64,000 nt of DNA from DATHTC01 sp963746805 (GTDB taxonomy: Bacteria > Actinomycetota > Thermoleophilia > Gaiellales > Gaiellaceae): positions 806,001-870,000 of the forward strand of contig CAVVCQ010000008.1 in assembly GCA_963746805.1 (NCBI GenBank), read 5' to 3'. A program made the translations under genes and the position numbers. The notes under the pieces are model-generated. The model ran no database searches. It was not told where the DNA came from and saw nothing but the letters and a program-made list of their open reading frames with translations. Positions 52,667 to 60,098 of this stretch are shown one piece after another. The first letter of the stretch is position 1. Each line of letters begins with the position of its first letter.

Positions 52667-53992
52667 TTATTCCGCGAGTGCCGCGTCGATCGCCTCTTCC
52701 CAGACGAGGAGCGCCTCGTCGAGCTGGGCGTCGTCGATCACGAGCGGGACGAGCACGCGGATGCAGTTCCCGTAGACGCCCGCCTTCAGCAGGAGCAGGC
52801 CGCGCGACAGCGACTCCTCGATGACACGGACGGCGAGCTCGGGCGCCGGCTCCTTCGTGGCCGGGTCGTGAACGAGCTCGATCGCGAGCATCGCGCCGAG
52901 GCCGCGGACGTCGCCGATCCGCGGATGGCGCTCCTGCCAGGTGAGCATCCGCTGCCGGATGCGGTCGCCGATCTCCGCCGAGCGTTCGACGAGGCCCTCC
53001 TCCTCGATCACGTCGAGAACGGCGAGCGCGGCGGCCTGCGCGACCGGGTTGCCGACGTACGTCCCGCCCACCGCGGAGTCGTGCGGCGCGTCCATGATCT
53101 CCGCCTTGCCGATCACGCCCGAGAGCGGCAGCCCGGCGGCGATCGACTTGGCCACGGTCATGAGGTCGGGCTCGATCCCGTACCACTCGGTCGCGAACAG
53201 CTTTCCCGTGCGGGCGAAGCCGGTCTGCACCTCGTCGAGGACGAGCACGATCCCGTGCTCGTCGCAGATCCGGCGGATCCCCTGGAGGAAGTCCACGGGC
53301 GCGGGGACAAAGCCGCCTTCGCCCTGGACCGGCTCGATCACGATCGCCGCCACCTGCTGGGGCGCGACCTGTGTCACGAACGCGCGCTCGAGCGCAGCGA
53401 GCGCCTCGGCCGTCGTCGGGCCGCGGTACGCGTTCGCGAACGGCACGCGGTAGACCTCCGGCGCGAACGGGCCGAGGCCGGTCTTGTACGGGTGCGTCTT
53501 CGAGGTGAGCGTCATCGACATCATCGTGCGCCCGTGGAACGCGCCCTCGAACGCGATCACCGCGGGGCGGCCCGTGTAGAGGCGGGCGAACTTGACGGCG
53601 TTCTCGACGGCCTCCGTGCCGGCGTTGAAGAACGCGGCCTTCGCGGGGCCGCTGAACGGCGCGGCCGCGACGAGGCGCTCGGCGAGACGGACGTAGACCT
53701 CGTACGGGACGACCGTGTAGTCCGTGTGCGCGAAACGGTCGAGCTGCTCCTGCGCGGCCGCGACCACCTTCGGGTGCGAATGGCCGACGTTGAGCACGCC
53801 CACTCCGCCGGTGAAGTCGATGAAGGTGTTGCCGTCGACGTCGGTGATCGTCGCGCCGCTCGCGGTCTCTGCGACGAGCGGCAGCGTGACGGAGAGCGGC
53901 GCGGCGACCGAGCGCTCGTGGCGCTCGAGGATCTCGCGCGAGCGCGGTCCCGGGATCTCCGTGCGGAGCTCGATCGTCCGTGTCATCGCCAT
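52667..53992 (-). CDS. gabT: 4-aminobutyrate aminotransferase-like class III aminotransferase
   Basis: The ATG at 53992 gives 441 residues. Class III features are GGVGVLNVGHSHPKVVAA, AFFNAGTEAVENAVKFAR, VLDEVQTGFARTGKLFA and the PLP Lys in DLMTVAKSIAAGLPLSGV. The sequence resembles GabT: it would transfer the amino group of 4-aminobutyrate to 2-oxoglutarate. No gabD is present in the window, so a related omega-amino acid substrate is possible. Confidence 0.88.
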   Translation of the reverse strand: MAMTRTIELRTEIPGPRSREILERHERSVAAPLSVTLPLVAETASGATITDVDGNTFIDFTGGVGVLNVGHSHPKVVAAAQEQLDRFAHTDYTVVPYEVYVRLAERLVAAAPFSGPAKAAFFNAGTEAVENAVKFARLYTGRPAVIAFEGAFHGRTMMSMTLTSKTHPYKTGLGPFAPEVYRVPFANAYRGPTTAEALAALERAFVTQVAPQQVAAIVIEPVQGEGGFVPAPVDFLQGIRRICDEHGIVLVLDEVQTGFARTGKLFATEWYGIEPDLMTVAKSIAAGLPLSGVIGKAEIMDAPHDSAVGGTYVGNPVAQAAALAVLDVIEEEGLVERSAEIGDRIRQRMLTWQERHPRIGDVRGLGAMLAIELVHDPATKEPAPELAVRVIEESLSRGLLLLKAGVYGNCIRVLVPLVIDDAQLDEALLVWEEAIDAALAE

Positions 53993-54002
53993 CGCGCGCA
54001 CC

Positions 54003-55001
54003 TTAGCGGGCGGTCGTGCGGGACAGGCGGTACACGACCCCGCGCCCCCAGTCGGAGACGAGGAGCGCACGCTCGCCGTCCGCCGCGACCGCGAGCGGGT
54101 GCTCGAACCCGTCCGCGAAGAGGCGAGATCGTCCCGTGTTGGGATCGACGCGCACGACCTTGCGCCCCCAGCGCTCGGAGAGGTACTGGCCCCACTCGGC
54201 GACATAGAGCGCGCCGCCGACGAACGCCATCCCGTTCGCGGACGAGTGGGGCTCGAGGTACGCGAGCGGCACGGTCACGCCGGCGCACGAGCCGCGAAGG
54301 CGGCGCTCGGCCCAGCTCGGCCAGCACCCGGGCCAGCCGTAGTCAGCGCCGCGGCGGAGGACGACGATCGACTCGGCCGGCTCCGACGTGCCGAGGTCGT
54401 CGCGGTTGTTGACCGACACGAAGATCCGGCCCGTGCCCGGCTCGATCGCGAGCCCGAACGGGTTCCGCAGCCCGCGCGCCTCGATGCGCAGCGCGGTCCC
54501 GTCGGGGCGCACGGAGAGGATCGTCGCGCTCCGCGGGTCGCGCTCCTCGCAGGCGTCGCAGGTGCTCCCCGAGCCGAAGTAGAGGCGCCCGTCGCGGGCG
54601 ACGACGACGTTGTCCTGCTGGTGACGCCCGTACGGGAGCCGGGAGACGAGCGCGCGCCGGCCGACGAGCGCCTTGCCGAAGAGCCGCAGCCGCCACAGTT
54701 CCCCCTGCGCCGACACGAACGCCGCGGGCCCGCTCCAGGCGAGCCCGAGCGGCGTGTCGAAGCCGCGCGCGACGACCCGGGGCCGCGCCGACCCGGGCCC
54801 CACGGCGACGACCTCGCCCGTCTCCTGCGTCGCGTACAGCATCCCGTCCGGCCCGAACGCGAGCGCGGTCGGCCGCTTCAGGCCGGTGGCGTAGATCTCG
54901 GCGTGCCACCCGCGTGCCACGTCGATCGCCGGCGCGGGCCGGAGCGCCGGCTCCGCGAACATCAGCGTCGCGACCGCCGCGAGGGCGGCGAGCCCGGTCA
55001 A
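54003..55001 (-). CDS. PQQ-dependent sugar dehydrogenase-like beta-propeller protein
   Basis: TTG 55001 overlaps the upstream stop (TTGA) and gives 332 residues with a hydrophobic N-terminus (LTGLAALAAVATLMFAEP) that looks like a signal peptide or anchor. The repeats LYATQETGEVVAVGPG, LYFGSGSTCDACEERDP, GLRNPFGLAIEPGTGRIFVSVNNRDD and LYVAEWGQYLSERWGRKVVRVDP are those of soluble glucose dehydrogenase (GSDH) propellers. It likely oxidises sugars outside the cell or is a binding relative. Confidence 0.85.
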   Translation of the reverse strand: MTGLAALAAVATLMFAEPALRPAPAIDVARGWHAEIYATGLKRPTALAFGPDGMLYATQETGEVVAVGPGSARPRVVARGFDTPLGLAWSGPAAFVSAQGELWRLRLFGKALVGRRALVSRLPYGRHQQDNVVVARDGRLYFGSGSTCDACEERDPRSATILSVRPDGTALRIEARGLRNPFGLAIEPGTGRIFVSVNNRDDLGTSEPAESIVVLRRGADYGWPGCWPSWAERRLRGSCAGVTVPLAYLEPHSSANGMAFVGGALYVAEWGQYLSERWGRKVVRVDPNTGRSRLFADGFEHPLAVAADGERALLVSDWGRGVVYRLSRTTAR

Positions 55002-56206
55002 TCGACGACGATCGGCCGGTACGTGAGGGCGCCGTCGGTGTAGACGCCGGCGGCGTTCCAGAGCAGGAAGCCGGCCGACCCTGCGGCCGCCGCCGCGTCG
55101 ATCTGCTCCTTCACCTCCGCGGCGGTGTAGGTGCGGCCGTACGAGAAGTCCTGGAGCCACGGGATGACCTTCGTCTCCCGGCCCTCGAGCTCACGGTTGA
55201 AGTCGGCCAGCGAGGCGGCGACGGTCGGGCCGGGCGAGGCGTTCGGGTCGTCGAGGCCGTGCTCGCCGGGGCCGTAGTGCGACGGGTAGACCATCGGGTA
55301 GATCGCGTCGAGATAGCGCGAGATCCGGCGCGGGATCTGCCCGATCCCGAGGTCGCGCGTCGCCGACAGCCCGAAGACGTCGGCAGACAGACGCGCACCG
55401 GTGGGCTGCAGGCGCTTGGCGACGTACTGGACGAACTCCGGGATCACCCAGCCCATCGGCGTCGAGGTCTGCGACGGATAGCGGATCGCCTCGACGTCGC
55501 CGTCGGTCGGGAAGCGCACGTAGTCGAGCTGGATCTCGTCGAAGCCGAGGCGCGCGGAGGCGACGGCGAGGTCGCCGATGTAGCGCCACACGTCACGGTT
55601 GTACGGATCCGCCCAGCCGAGCCCTGCGTGGTTGACCCAGCGCGAGCCGTCGGTCCGCTGCACCGCCATCGCCGGTCGTGCGGCGGAGAGCACGGGATCC
55701 TCGAAGCAGACGATCCGGCCGATCAGGTAGACGCCGCGCTTCCGCGCCAGCAGGGCCGCCTGGCGCGGCTTGTAGTACGGCTTCGCGGCGCCGATCGCGC
55801 GCGCGAACGGGACGGCGGACGGGACGAAGCCGACGTCGCCGTTCTCGTCCTTGACGTCGAGCTGCACCGTGTTGAGACCAGGCACCTTGAGGTACTCGTC
55901 GAGCTTCCCGGGGATGGACGCGAGCGCCATCGTCACGTGGAGGCCGCGCATCGACAGGGGCGCCGGACGCGGCGCGAGCGGGTCGACCTTCGGCAGCGCC
56001 GCGGAGGGGGCCGGACGTGAGGCCGCGGCCTGCTCGGCCTCGACCGCCGGCTCGCCCCCGCCGCGGGCCCGCATCACGACCGCGACGATGAGTGCAAGCG
56101 CGAGCACGACGGCGAGCAGGACCACGCGCCGCAACCTCCGCCGCCGGCGCAGCTGGCGCCTCCGCTCGCGGAAGAGCTGATTTCGGTCGACGGGCTCGAG
56201 GACCAT
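54998..56206 (-). CDS. Putative glycoside hydrolase (DUF4015-like), membrane-anchored
   Basis: The ATG at 56206 gives 402 residues. A strongly basic N-terminus (RERRRQLRRRRRLRR) precedes a transmembrane helix at about 30-50. The exterior domain has the DUF4015 pattern of a TIM-barrel hydrolase: LNTVQLDVKDENGDVGF, RIVCFEDPVL, WVNHAGLGWADPYN, GFDEIQLDYVRFPTDGD, ADVFGLSATRDLGIGQ and VYPSHYGPGEHG, with acidic residues at strand ends. Substrate unknown. It is coupled to the sugar-dehydrogenase-like gene. Confidence 0.88.
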   Translation of the reverse strand: MVLEPVDRNQLFRERRRQLRRRRRLRRVVLLAVVLALALIVAVVMRARGGGEPAVEAEQAAASRPAPSAALPKVDPLAPRPAPLSMRGLHVTMALASIPGKLDEYLKVPGLNTVQLDVKDENGDVGFVPSAVPFARAIGAAKPYYKPRQAALLARKRGVYLIGRIVCFEDPVLSAARPAMAVQRTDGSRWVNHAGLGWADPYNRDVWRYIGDLAVASARLGFDEIQLDYVRFPTDGDVEAIRYPSQTSTPMGWVIPEFVQYVAKRLQPTGARLSADVFGLSATRDLGIGQIPRRISRYLDAIYPMVYPSHYGPGEHGLDDPNASPGPTVAASLADFNRELEGRETKVIPWLQDFSYGRTYTAAEVKEQIDAAAAAGSAGFLLWNAAGVYTDGALTYRPIVVD

Positions 56207-56232
56207 CGGCGGGGGGTGGACGGTAACAACTC

Positions 56233-56567
56233 GTGGGGGAACCCGTGGTTCCCCCACGTGCCCCCTCCTTCTCCCTCAGGGCTTCGAGTCACGTCTGCGT
56301 GCCCTCCCGGGCGGATGAACCGCCCTTCGGCCCAGGGGCCGTCTCTCGTTGCAGTGACCGGGCATGGTGGTGTGGCCTGCGCGCGCGCACCTTCGGTGCG
56401 GGCGCTCCGGCCAGCAACGGCCTCTCATCGGCAATGGCGTGTCGTGACGGTCGGGATGCGCTGTGCCCCTAAACGGGGCACGCGGCGATCCCGCCCGTCC
56501 GATTGATGCGGGGCACTCGATACGGCTTGAAACCGGACTAGTGACAGTCTGTTGCTTTGTCGCTTTC
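56233..56567 (+). repeat. Structured intergenic repeat family, copy 3
   Basis: The gene-free stretch 56207-56633 between divergent genes contains this element and about 66 bases that should hold the dcd promoter. The opening palindrome is at 56233-56257 with one central base change. Here the GCACC/GGTGC hairpin is closed by TTC, and the GGCC hairpin is GGCCCAGGGGCC, while stems match the other copies. The tail (56520-56567) shared with copy 2 reads CTTGAAA...ACAGTCTGTTGCTTTGTCGC. Confidence 0.8.
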
Positions 56568-56633
56568 GAGGCACCCTCGTTCGGCGAACGCCGGGCGCTC
56601 CACGGTCGCGGCCCGGGTGTCACAATCGCGCCC

Positions 56634-57197
56634 GTGGTCCTCTCCGATCGCACGATCCGCCGCCTGCTCGGCGAGGGCAGGATCGAGGTCGACCCGTTCG
56701 ACGCGGCGCTGATCCAGCCGTCGAGCATCGACGTCCGGGTCGACCGGCACTTCCGCGTCTTCCACAACGCGCGCTACCCCTACATCGACGTGAAGCTGCC
56801 GCAGGAGGAGCTCACGGAGCTGATCTCCGTCGAAGGCGACAGCCCGTTCATCCTCCACCCCGGCGAGTTCGTGCTCGGGACGACGCTCGAGCGCGTGCGC
56901 CTTCCGGACGACCTCGTCGCGCGGCTCGAGGGCAAGAGCTCACTCGGCCGCCTCGGCCTGCTCATCCACTCGACGGCCGGCTTCATCGACCCAGGCTGGA
57001 ACGGCCAGGTGACGCTCGAGCTCTCGAACGTCTCCACGCTGCCGATCACGATCTACGCCGGGATGAAGATCGGCCAGGTCTCCTTCATGCAGATGAGCGA
57101 GCCGGCCGAGCACCCCTACGGGAGCGGCGACCTCGGCTCGAAGTACCAGGATCAGGTCGGGCCCGTGCCGTCGCGCTACTGGAAGAACTTCGAATGA
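56634..57197 (+). CDS. dcd: dCTP deaminase
   Basis: The GTG at 56634 gives 187 residues (VVLSDRTIRRLLGEG). Conserved motifs LIQPSSIDVRVDRHFRVF, the catalytic-loop LEGKSSLGRLGLLIHSTAGFIDPGW and GQVTLELSN are those of dCTP deaminases. The enzyme supplies dUTP for thymidylate synthesis. The nearly identical segment in mycobacteria belongs to the bifunctional deaminase/dUTPase, so dual activity is possible. It is coupled to the next gene. Confidence 0.94.
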   Translation: MVLSDRTIRRLLGEGRIEVDPFDAALIQPSSIDVRVDRHFRVFHNARYPYIDVKLPQEELTELISVEGDSPFILHPGEFVLGTTLERVRLPDDLVARLEGKSSLGRLGLLIHSTAGFIDPGWNGQVTLELSNVSTLPITIYAGMKIGQVSFMQMSEPAEHPYGSGDLGSKYQDQVGPVPSRYWKNFE

Positions 57198-58078
57198 CCG
57201 TGCTCGTCACCGGCGCGGGCGGGTTCATCGGGAGCCATCTGGTGCGGCGCCTGCTCGAGGCCGGACGGCCGGTGCGGGCGCTCGTCCGCGACGCCGCCGA
57301 CGCCGAGGGGCTGGCCGGTGCAGAGATCATCGAGGGCGACGTGACGAGGCCCGAGACCCTGGGCGCGGCCGTCGCCGGCGCCGACGCGGTCGTCCACCTG
57401 GTCGCGATCCTGCAGGGCAAGCCGGAGGACTTCGCGCGCGTGATCGGGGACGGGACGCGGAACGTGGTCGAGGCCGCGCGCGAGGCCGGGGTCCGTCGCT
57501 TCGTCTACCAGAGCGCGCTCGGCCTGAACGAGCAGTCGCGCGAGACGATCCCGTACTACCGTGGCAAGTGGGCGGCGGAGCAGGCGGTGACGGGCTCGGG
57601 GCTCGAGTACGTGATCGTGCGGCCGAGCTTCGTCTTCGCCGCCGACGGAGGCGCCTTCCCGATGTTCGCGCGGCTGGCGAAGCGGGCGCCGCTCACGCCG
57701 ATCGTCGGCTCGGGCACGCAGCGGATCCAGCCGATCTGGATCGACGACATGATCGAGGTTCTGGCGCGGGCGATCGACGAGCCGAACGCGGCGAACCGGA
57801 CGTTCGAGCTCGGCGGCCCGGACACGCTCGACTGGAACGCGTTCTGGGCGCGGCTGAAGCAGGCGCTCGGCGTGCGCCGGCCCTCGGTCCACGTGCCGAT
57901 GCGACTGATGCGACTGCAGGCGCCGCTGCTCGAGCTCCTGCCGAAGCCGCCCGTCACGCGCAACGAGCTGCTGATGCTCGAGGGCGGCGACAACACCGGC
58001 GACGTCGACGCCGCGGTCGAGACGTTCGGCGTCGAGCTCACGCCGCTCGACGAGCAGCTCCGTCGCGCGGCCGGCTGA
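57194..58078 (+). CDS. NAD(P)-binding epimerase/NDUFA9-like protein
   Basis: This 294-residue protein starts at the ATG overlapping the dcd stop. The Rossmann motif VTGAGGFIGSHLVRRLL, then GDVTRPETLGAAV, VVHLVAI and a YYRGKWAAEQ segment in place of the usual YxxxK fit the atypical extended SDRs related to NDUFA9 and quinone-biosynthesis factors. The function may concern quinones or sugar nucleotides; the substrate cannot be set from sequence. Confidence 0.85.
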   Translation: MTVLVTGAGGFIGSHLVRRLLEAGRPVRALVRDAADAEGLAGAEIIEGDVTRPETLGAAVAGADAVVHLVAILQGKPEDFARVIGDGTRNVVEAAREAGVRRFVYQSALGLNEQSRETIPYYRGKWAAEQAVTGSGLEYVIVRPSFVFAADGGAFPMFARLAKRAPLTPIVGSGTQRIQPIWIDDMIEVLARAIDEPNAANRTFELGGPDTLDWNAFWARLKQALGVRRPSVHVPMRLMRLQAPLLELLPKPPVTRNELLMLEGGDNTGDVDAAVETFGVELTPLDEQLRRAAG

Positions 58079-58108
58079 TCTCCTCCAGGCTTCATTTTGA
58101 ACCGAGCT

Positions 58109-58338
58109 CCAAAAAAGGGTGAGGGCCGGATCGCTCCGGCCCTCGGTACCCGGTACGCAGCGTTGGAGTGGTAGAGGCGCTTCCGGCTCAGTCTCTCGAC
58201 CGGCGGCGCGAAACGCGATGCCCCCCACGCTGGCTAGGCGATTCCCGGTGGTCCCGGGGGCAACGCCTCTACCCGCTGGTACCTCCACTGCCCGTACTGG
58301 AAAGCTCCACTAGCCGGACCACCTCCTTTCCGTGGTAG
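58109..58338 (-). ncRNA. Candidate stand-alone structured RNA
   Basis: The minus strand of the 291-base gap 58079-58369 holds a possible transcription unit. It begins after the promoter-like boxes at 58345-58373, has a closing helix GGTAGAGGCG/CGCCTCTACC enclosing several smaller hairpins (one with a GAGA tetraloop in GGTC-GAGA-GACT), and ends in a 10-bp perfect terminator followed by six T. Near its 5' end lies AAAGGAGG, which could start a very short peptide. I see no signature of tmRNA, SRP, RNase P or a known riboswitch. Confidence 0.5.
58111..58144 (-). terminator. Intrinsic terminator on the minus strand
   Basis: A perfect stem (58121-58130 with 58135-58144, loop TCGC) is followed on the minus strand by ACCC and six T (58111-58116). 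It cannot serve the plus-strand epimerase gene because the T-run is on the other side. Confidence 0.8.
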
Positions 58339-58344
58339 ATCGCC

Positions 58345-58373
58345 ACTGTAGCGCACGGGGTGGCTGGCACTAA
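58345..58373 (-). promoter_or_regulatory. Promoter-like boxes for the candidate RNA
   Basis: Minus strand: TTAGTG (58373-58368) and TACAGT (58350-58345), 17 bases apart, a fair sigma-70-type match in the -10 box and a weak one in the -35 box. The -35 overlaps the stop of the methyltransferase gene. Confidence 0.4.
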
Positions 58374-58970
58374 CGCAGAATCGTCGTGAGCTCGAGCCCG
58401 CGGTCGAGCGGGACCGTGACGCTGACGAGCGTCGGATCCTCCTGCCGCGCGCGCGAGTAGGCACCGAGCGTGTCCTCGTGGGAGAGGACGTTGTCGGCGA
58501 CGACGACCGCCGCCGGCTCGAGCTTCGTCGCGCGCGAGCTGGAAGAGGTCCTCGTAGTCCTCCTTCTCGGCGTCGAGGAAGACCACGTCGAAGACGTCGT
58601 CGATCGCGGCGAGGGTCTCGCGCGCGTCGCCCTCGATCAGCTCGGCCCACTCCTCGAGCCCGGCCTCGGCGACGTTCCGCCGCCAGGCCTCGCACTTGGC
58701 CGGGTCGGCCTCGAGCGAGACGAGCCTGCCGCCGAGGTAGCGAACGCCGGCGGCGAGCCAGATCGACGAGTACCCGCGCGAGCCGCCGATCTCGAGCACC
58801 TCGCAGTCGGTCTGCGGGGCGACGAGCGAGAAGAGGAAGCGGCCCGTCGTCGGAGCCACCGACCGCGCCCGCAGCTCGCGCGCGACGCCCGCCGCGCGCT
58901 CGTCCGCGTCCTCCTGCTCGAGACGCCGGAGCACGGCCGTCACCCGCTCGTCCAGCATGCGTCGAACCAT
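58370..58970 (-). CDS. SAM-dependent O-methyltransferase (caffeoyl-CoA OMT-like), frameshifted
   Basis: ATG 58970 or 58958 starts a class I methyltransferase: CEVLEIGGSRGYSSIWLA (SAM loop), GGRLVSLEADPAKCEAWRRN and VVFLDAEKEDYEDLF. Near 58525-58540, in a CGCGCG stretch, the frame shifts. One base removed restores KLEPAAVVVADNVLSHEDTLG and an end ELTTILR at 58370. It is probably intact in the organism. The small size (about 200 residues) is normal for the family. Confidence 0.82.
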
Positions 58971-58983
58971 AGAATCCCGAGCA

Positions 58984-59340
58984 GTGGCACGCCGCATCGA
59001 CCTCGCCGACGACGCCCTGGTCGTCCGTTTCACGGGCGTCTCCCGCCTCGCGGTCCTCGCGGACGAGCTGCGGATCCCGTACTCGCAGATCGTCGGCGTC
59101 TCGGTCGGAACCGCGACGCTCCCCGGCGCCTTCACTTGGCGGATGGGGATGAACGCGAGCCCGTTCGGCGAGACGCGCAAGGGGCGCTTCCGGATCGGCG
59201 GCAAATGGGAGTTCTTCGACGTCGACGACCGCGACCGCACGGTCGTGATCGACACGAACGGCTGGCGCTACCGGCGCGTCATCCTCACGGTCGACGATCC
59301 CGAGACGACGGCGCGGAAGATCCGCGCGAAGCTGGCCTAG
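58984..59340 (+). CDS. Small uncharacterised beta-rich protein
   Basis: The GTG at 58984 gives 118 residues: VARRIDLADDALVVRFTGVSRL, PYSQIVGVSVGT, GKWEFFDVDDRDRTVVIDTNGWRYRRVILTVDDPETT. The alternating strands and the RxIxIxVDDPE end look like a small PH-like fold. There is no membrane segment or catalytic motif. It is divergent from the methyltransferase and its stop shares CTAG with the Rieske gene. Confidence 0.6.
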   Translation: MARRIDLADDALVVRFTGVSRLAVLADELRIPYSQIVGVSVGTATLPGAFTWRMGMNASPFGETRKGRFRIGGKWEFFDVDDRDRTVVIDTNGWRYRRVILTVDDPETTARKIRAKLA

Positions 59341-59654
59341 TCCTCGACGGTGACGACGACCATCCCGTCCTCGACGCGGACGGGAAACGTCGCGACGGGC
59401 TCGTAGGCCGGAAGGGACAGCGGCCGGCCGGAGCAGATGTCGAAGCGGGAGCCGTGGCGCGGGCAGACGACGACGCCCTCGTCGGGCTCCCAGTCGCCTT
59501 CCACGAGAGGACCGTCGTCGTGCGAGCACCGGTCCTCGATCGCGCACAGCTTGCCGTCGAAGTTGTAGACGCCGAGCGAGACGTCGCCCGCGAAGACGAG
59601 CTTCATCGTGTCGGGCGGGAGCGCCTCGACGGGACAGACAACGACATCGGCCAC
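59337..59654 (-). CDS. Rieske-type ferredoxin
   Basis: This 105-residue protein has the Rieske motifs CSHDDGPLVEGD (C-x-H) and CPRHGSRFDICSG (C-x2-H), which bind a 2Fe-2S cluster with two Cys and two His. It resembles the ferredoxin component of non-heme iron oxygenases. Lying three bases behind sufU, it is the third gene of the suf operon and probably an early client or electron carrier for assembly. Confidence 0.9.
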   Translation of the reverse strand: MADVVVCPVEALPPDTMKLVFAGDVSLGVYNFDGKLCAIEDRCSHDDGPLVEGDWEPDEGVVVCPRHGSRFDICSGRPLSLPAYEPVATFPVRVEDGMVVVTVED

Positions 59655-59657
59655 TCG

Positions 59658-60098
59658 CTAGCGAAGCTCGAGCTCGTTCGCCATCCCCTGCCATTCCTCG
59701 GGCAGGGGCGTCCCCTTGGCCTTGTGCAGCGCGACCTTCAGCGTGCCCAGGCCGAGCAGCGCGCACTTGAGGCGGACTGGCGTGAGCGGGATCCCGACCT
59801 CCTCGAGGAGCTCCTCTTTCGGGAGCTCGGCGATCTCGGTGGCCGTGCGGCCCGTGACCATCTCGGTGAGCATCGACGTCGCGGCCTGCGAGATGGCGCA
59901 GCCGCGGCCCGAGAAGCGGACCTCGTCGATCGTCTCGCCGTCGGCCCCGAAGCGGACGAAGATCGAGACCTCGTCGCCGCAGAGCGGGTTGACGCCCTCG
60001 GCCGACGCGTCTGCGCCCTCCATCTCGCCGTGGCCGCGCGGGTTCTTGTAGTGGTCGAGGATGACCTCGCGGTACATCTGGTCGAACTCGGAGCTCAT
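59658..60098 (-). CDS. sufU: SufU-type iron-sulfur cluster assembly protein
   Basis: 146 residues. Metal ligands are visible: Cys in NPLCGDEVS, Cys in SGRGCAISQA and Cys in RLKCALLGL, with the insert typical of SufU rather than IscU. In Gram-positive bacteria SufU accepts persulfide sulfur from SufS through a zinc site. Its ATG overlaps the sufS stop (ATGA). Confidence 0.94.
   Translation of the reverse strand: MSSEFDQMYREVILDHYKNPRGHGEMEGADASAEGVNPLCGDEVSIFVRFGADGETIDEVRFSGRGCAISQAATSMLTEMVTGRTATEIAELPKEELLEEVGIPLTPVRLKCALLGLGTLKVALHKAKGTPLPEEWQGMANELELR

Noticed and set aside
33707..56567. Short proteins starting with GEP-x-VPPRAPSF in the three repeat copies
   Set aside because: They align because the DNA repeats align. 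They have no ribosome binding site, end at different lengths, and changes do not favour synonymous positions.
58109..58338. tmRNA, SRP RNA, RNase P RNA or 6S RNA
   Set aside because: I could not find the tag reading frame with a tRNA-like end, the SRP Alu/loop motif, the RNase P core motifs, or a single long 6S hairpin with central bubble.
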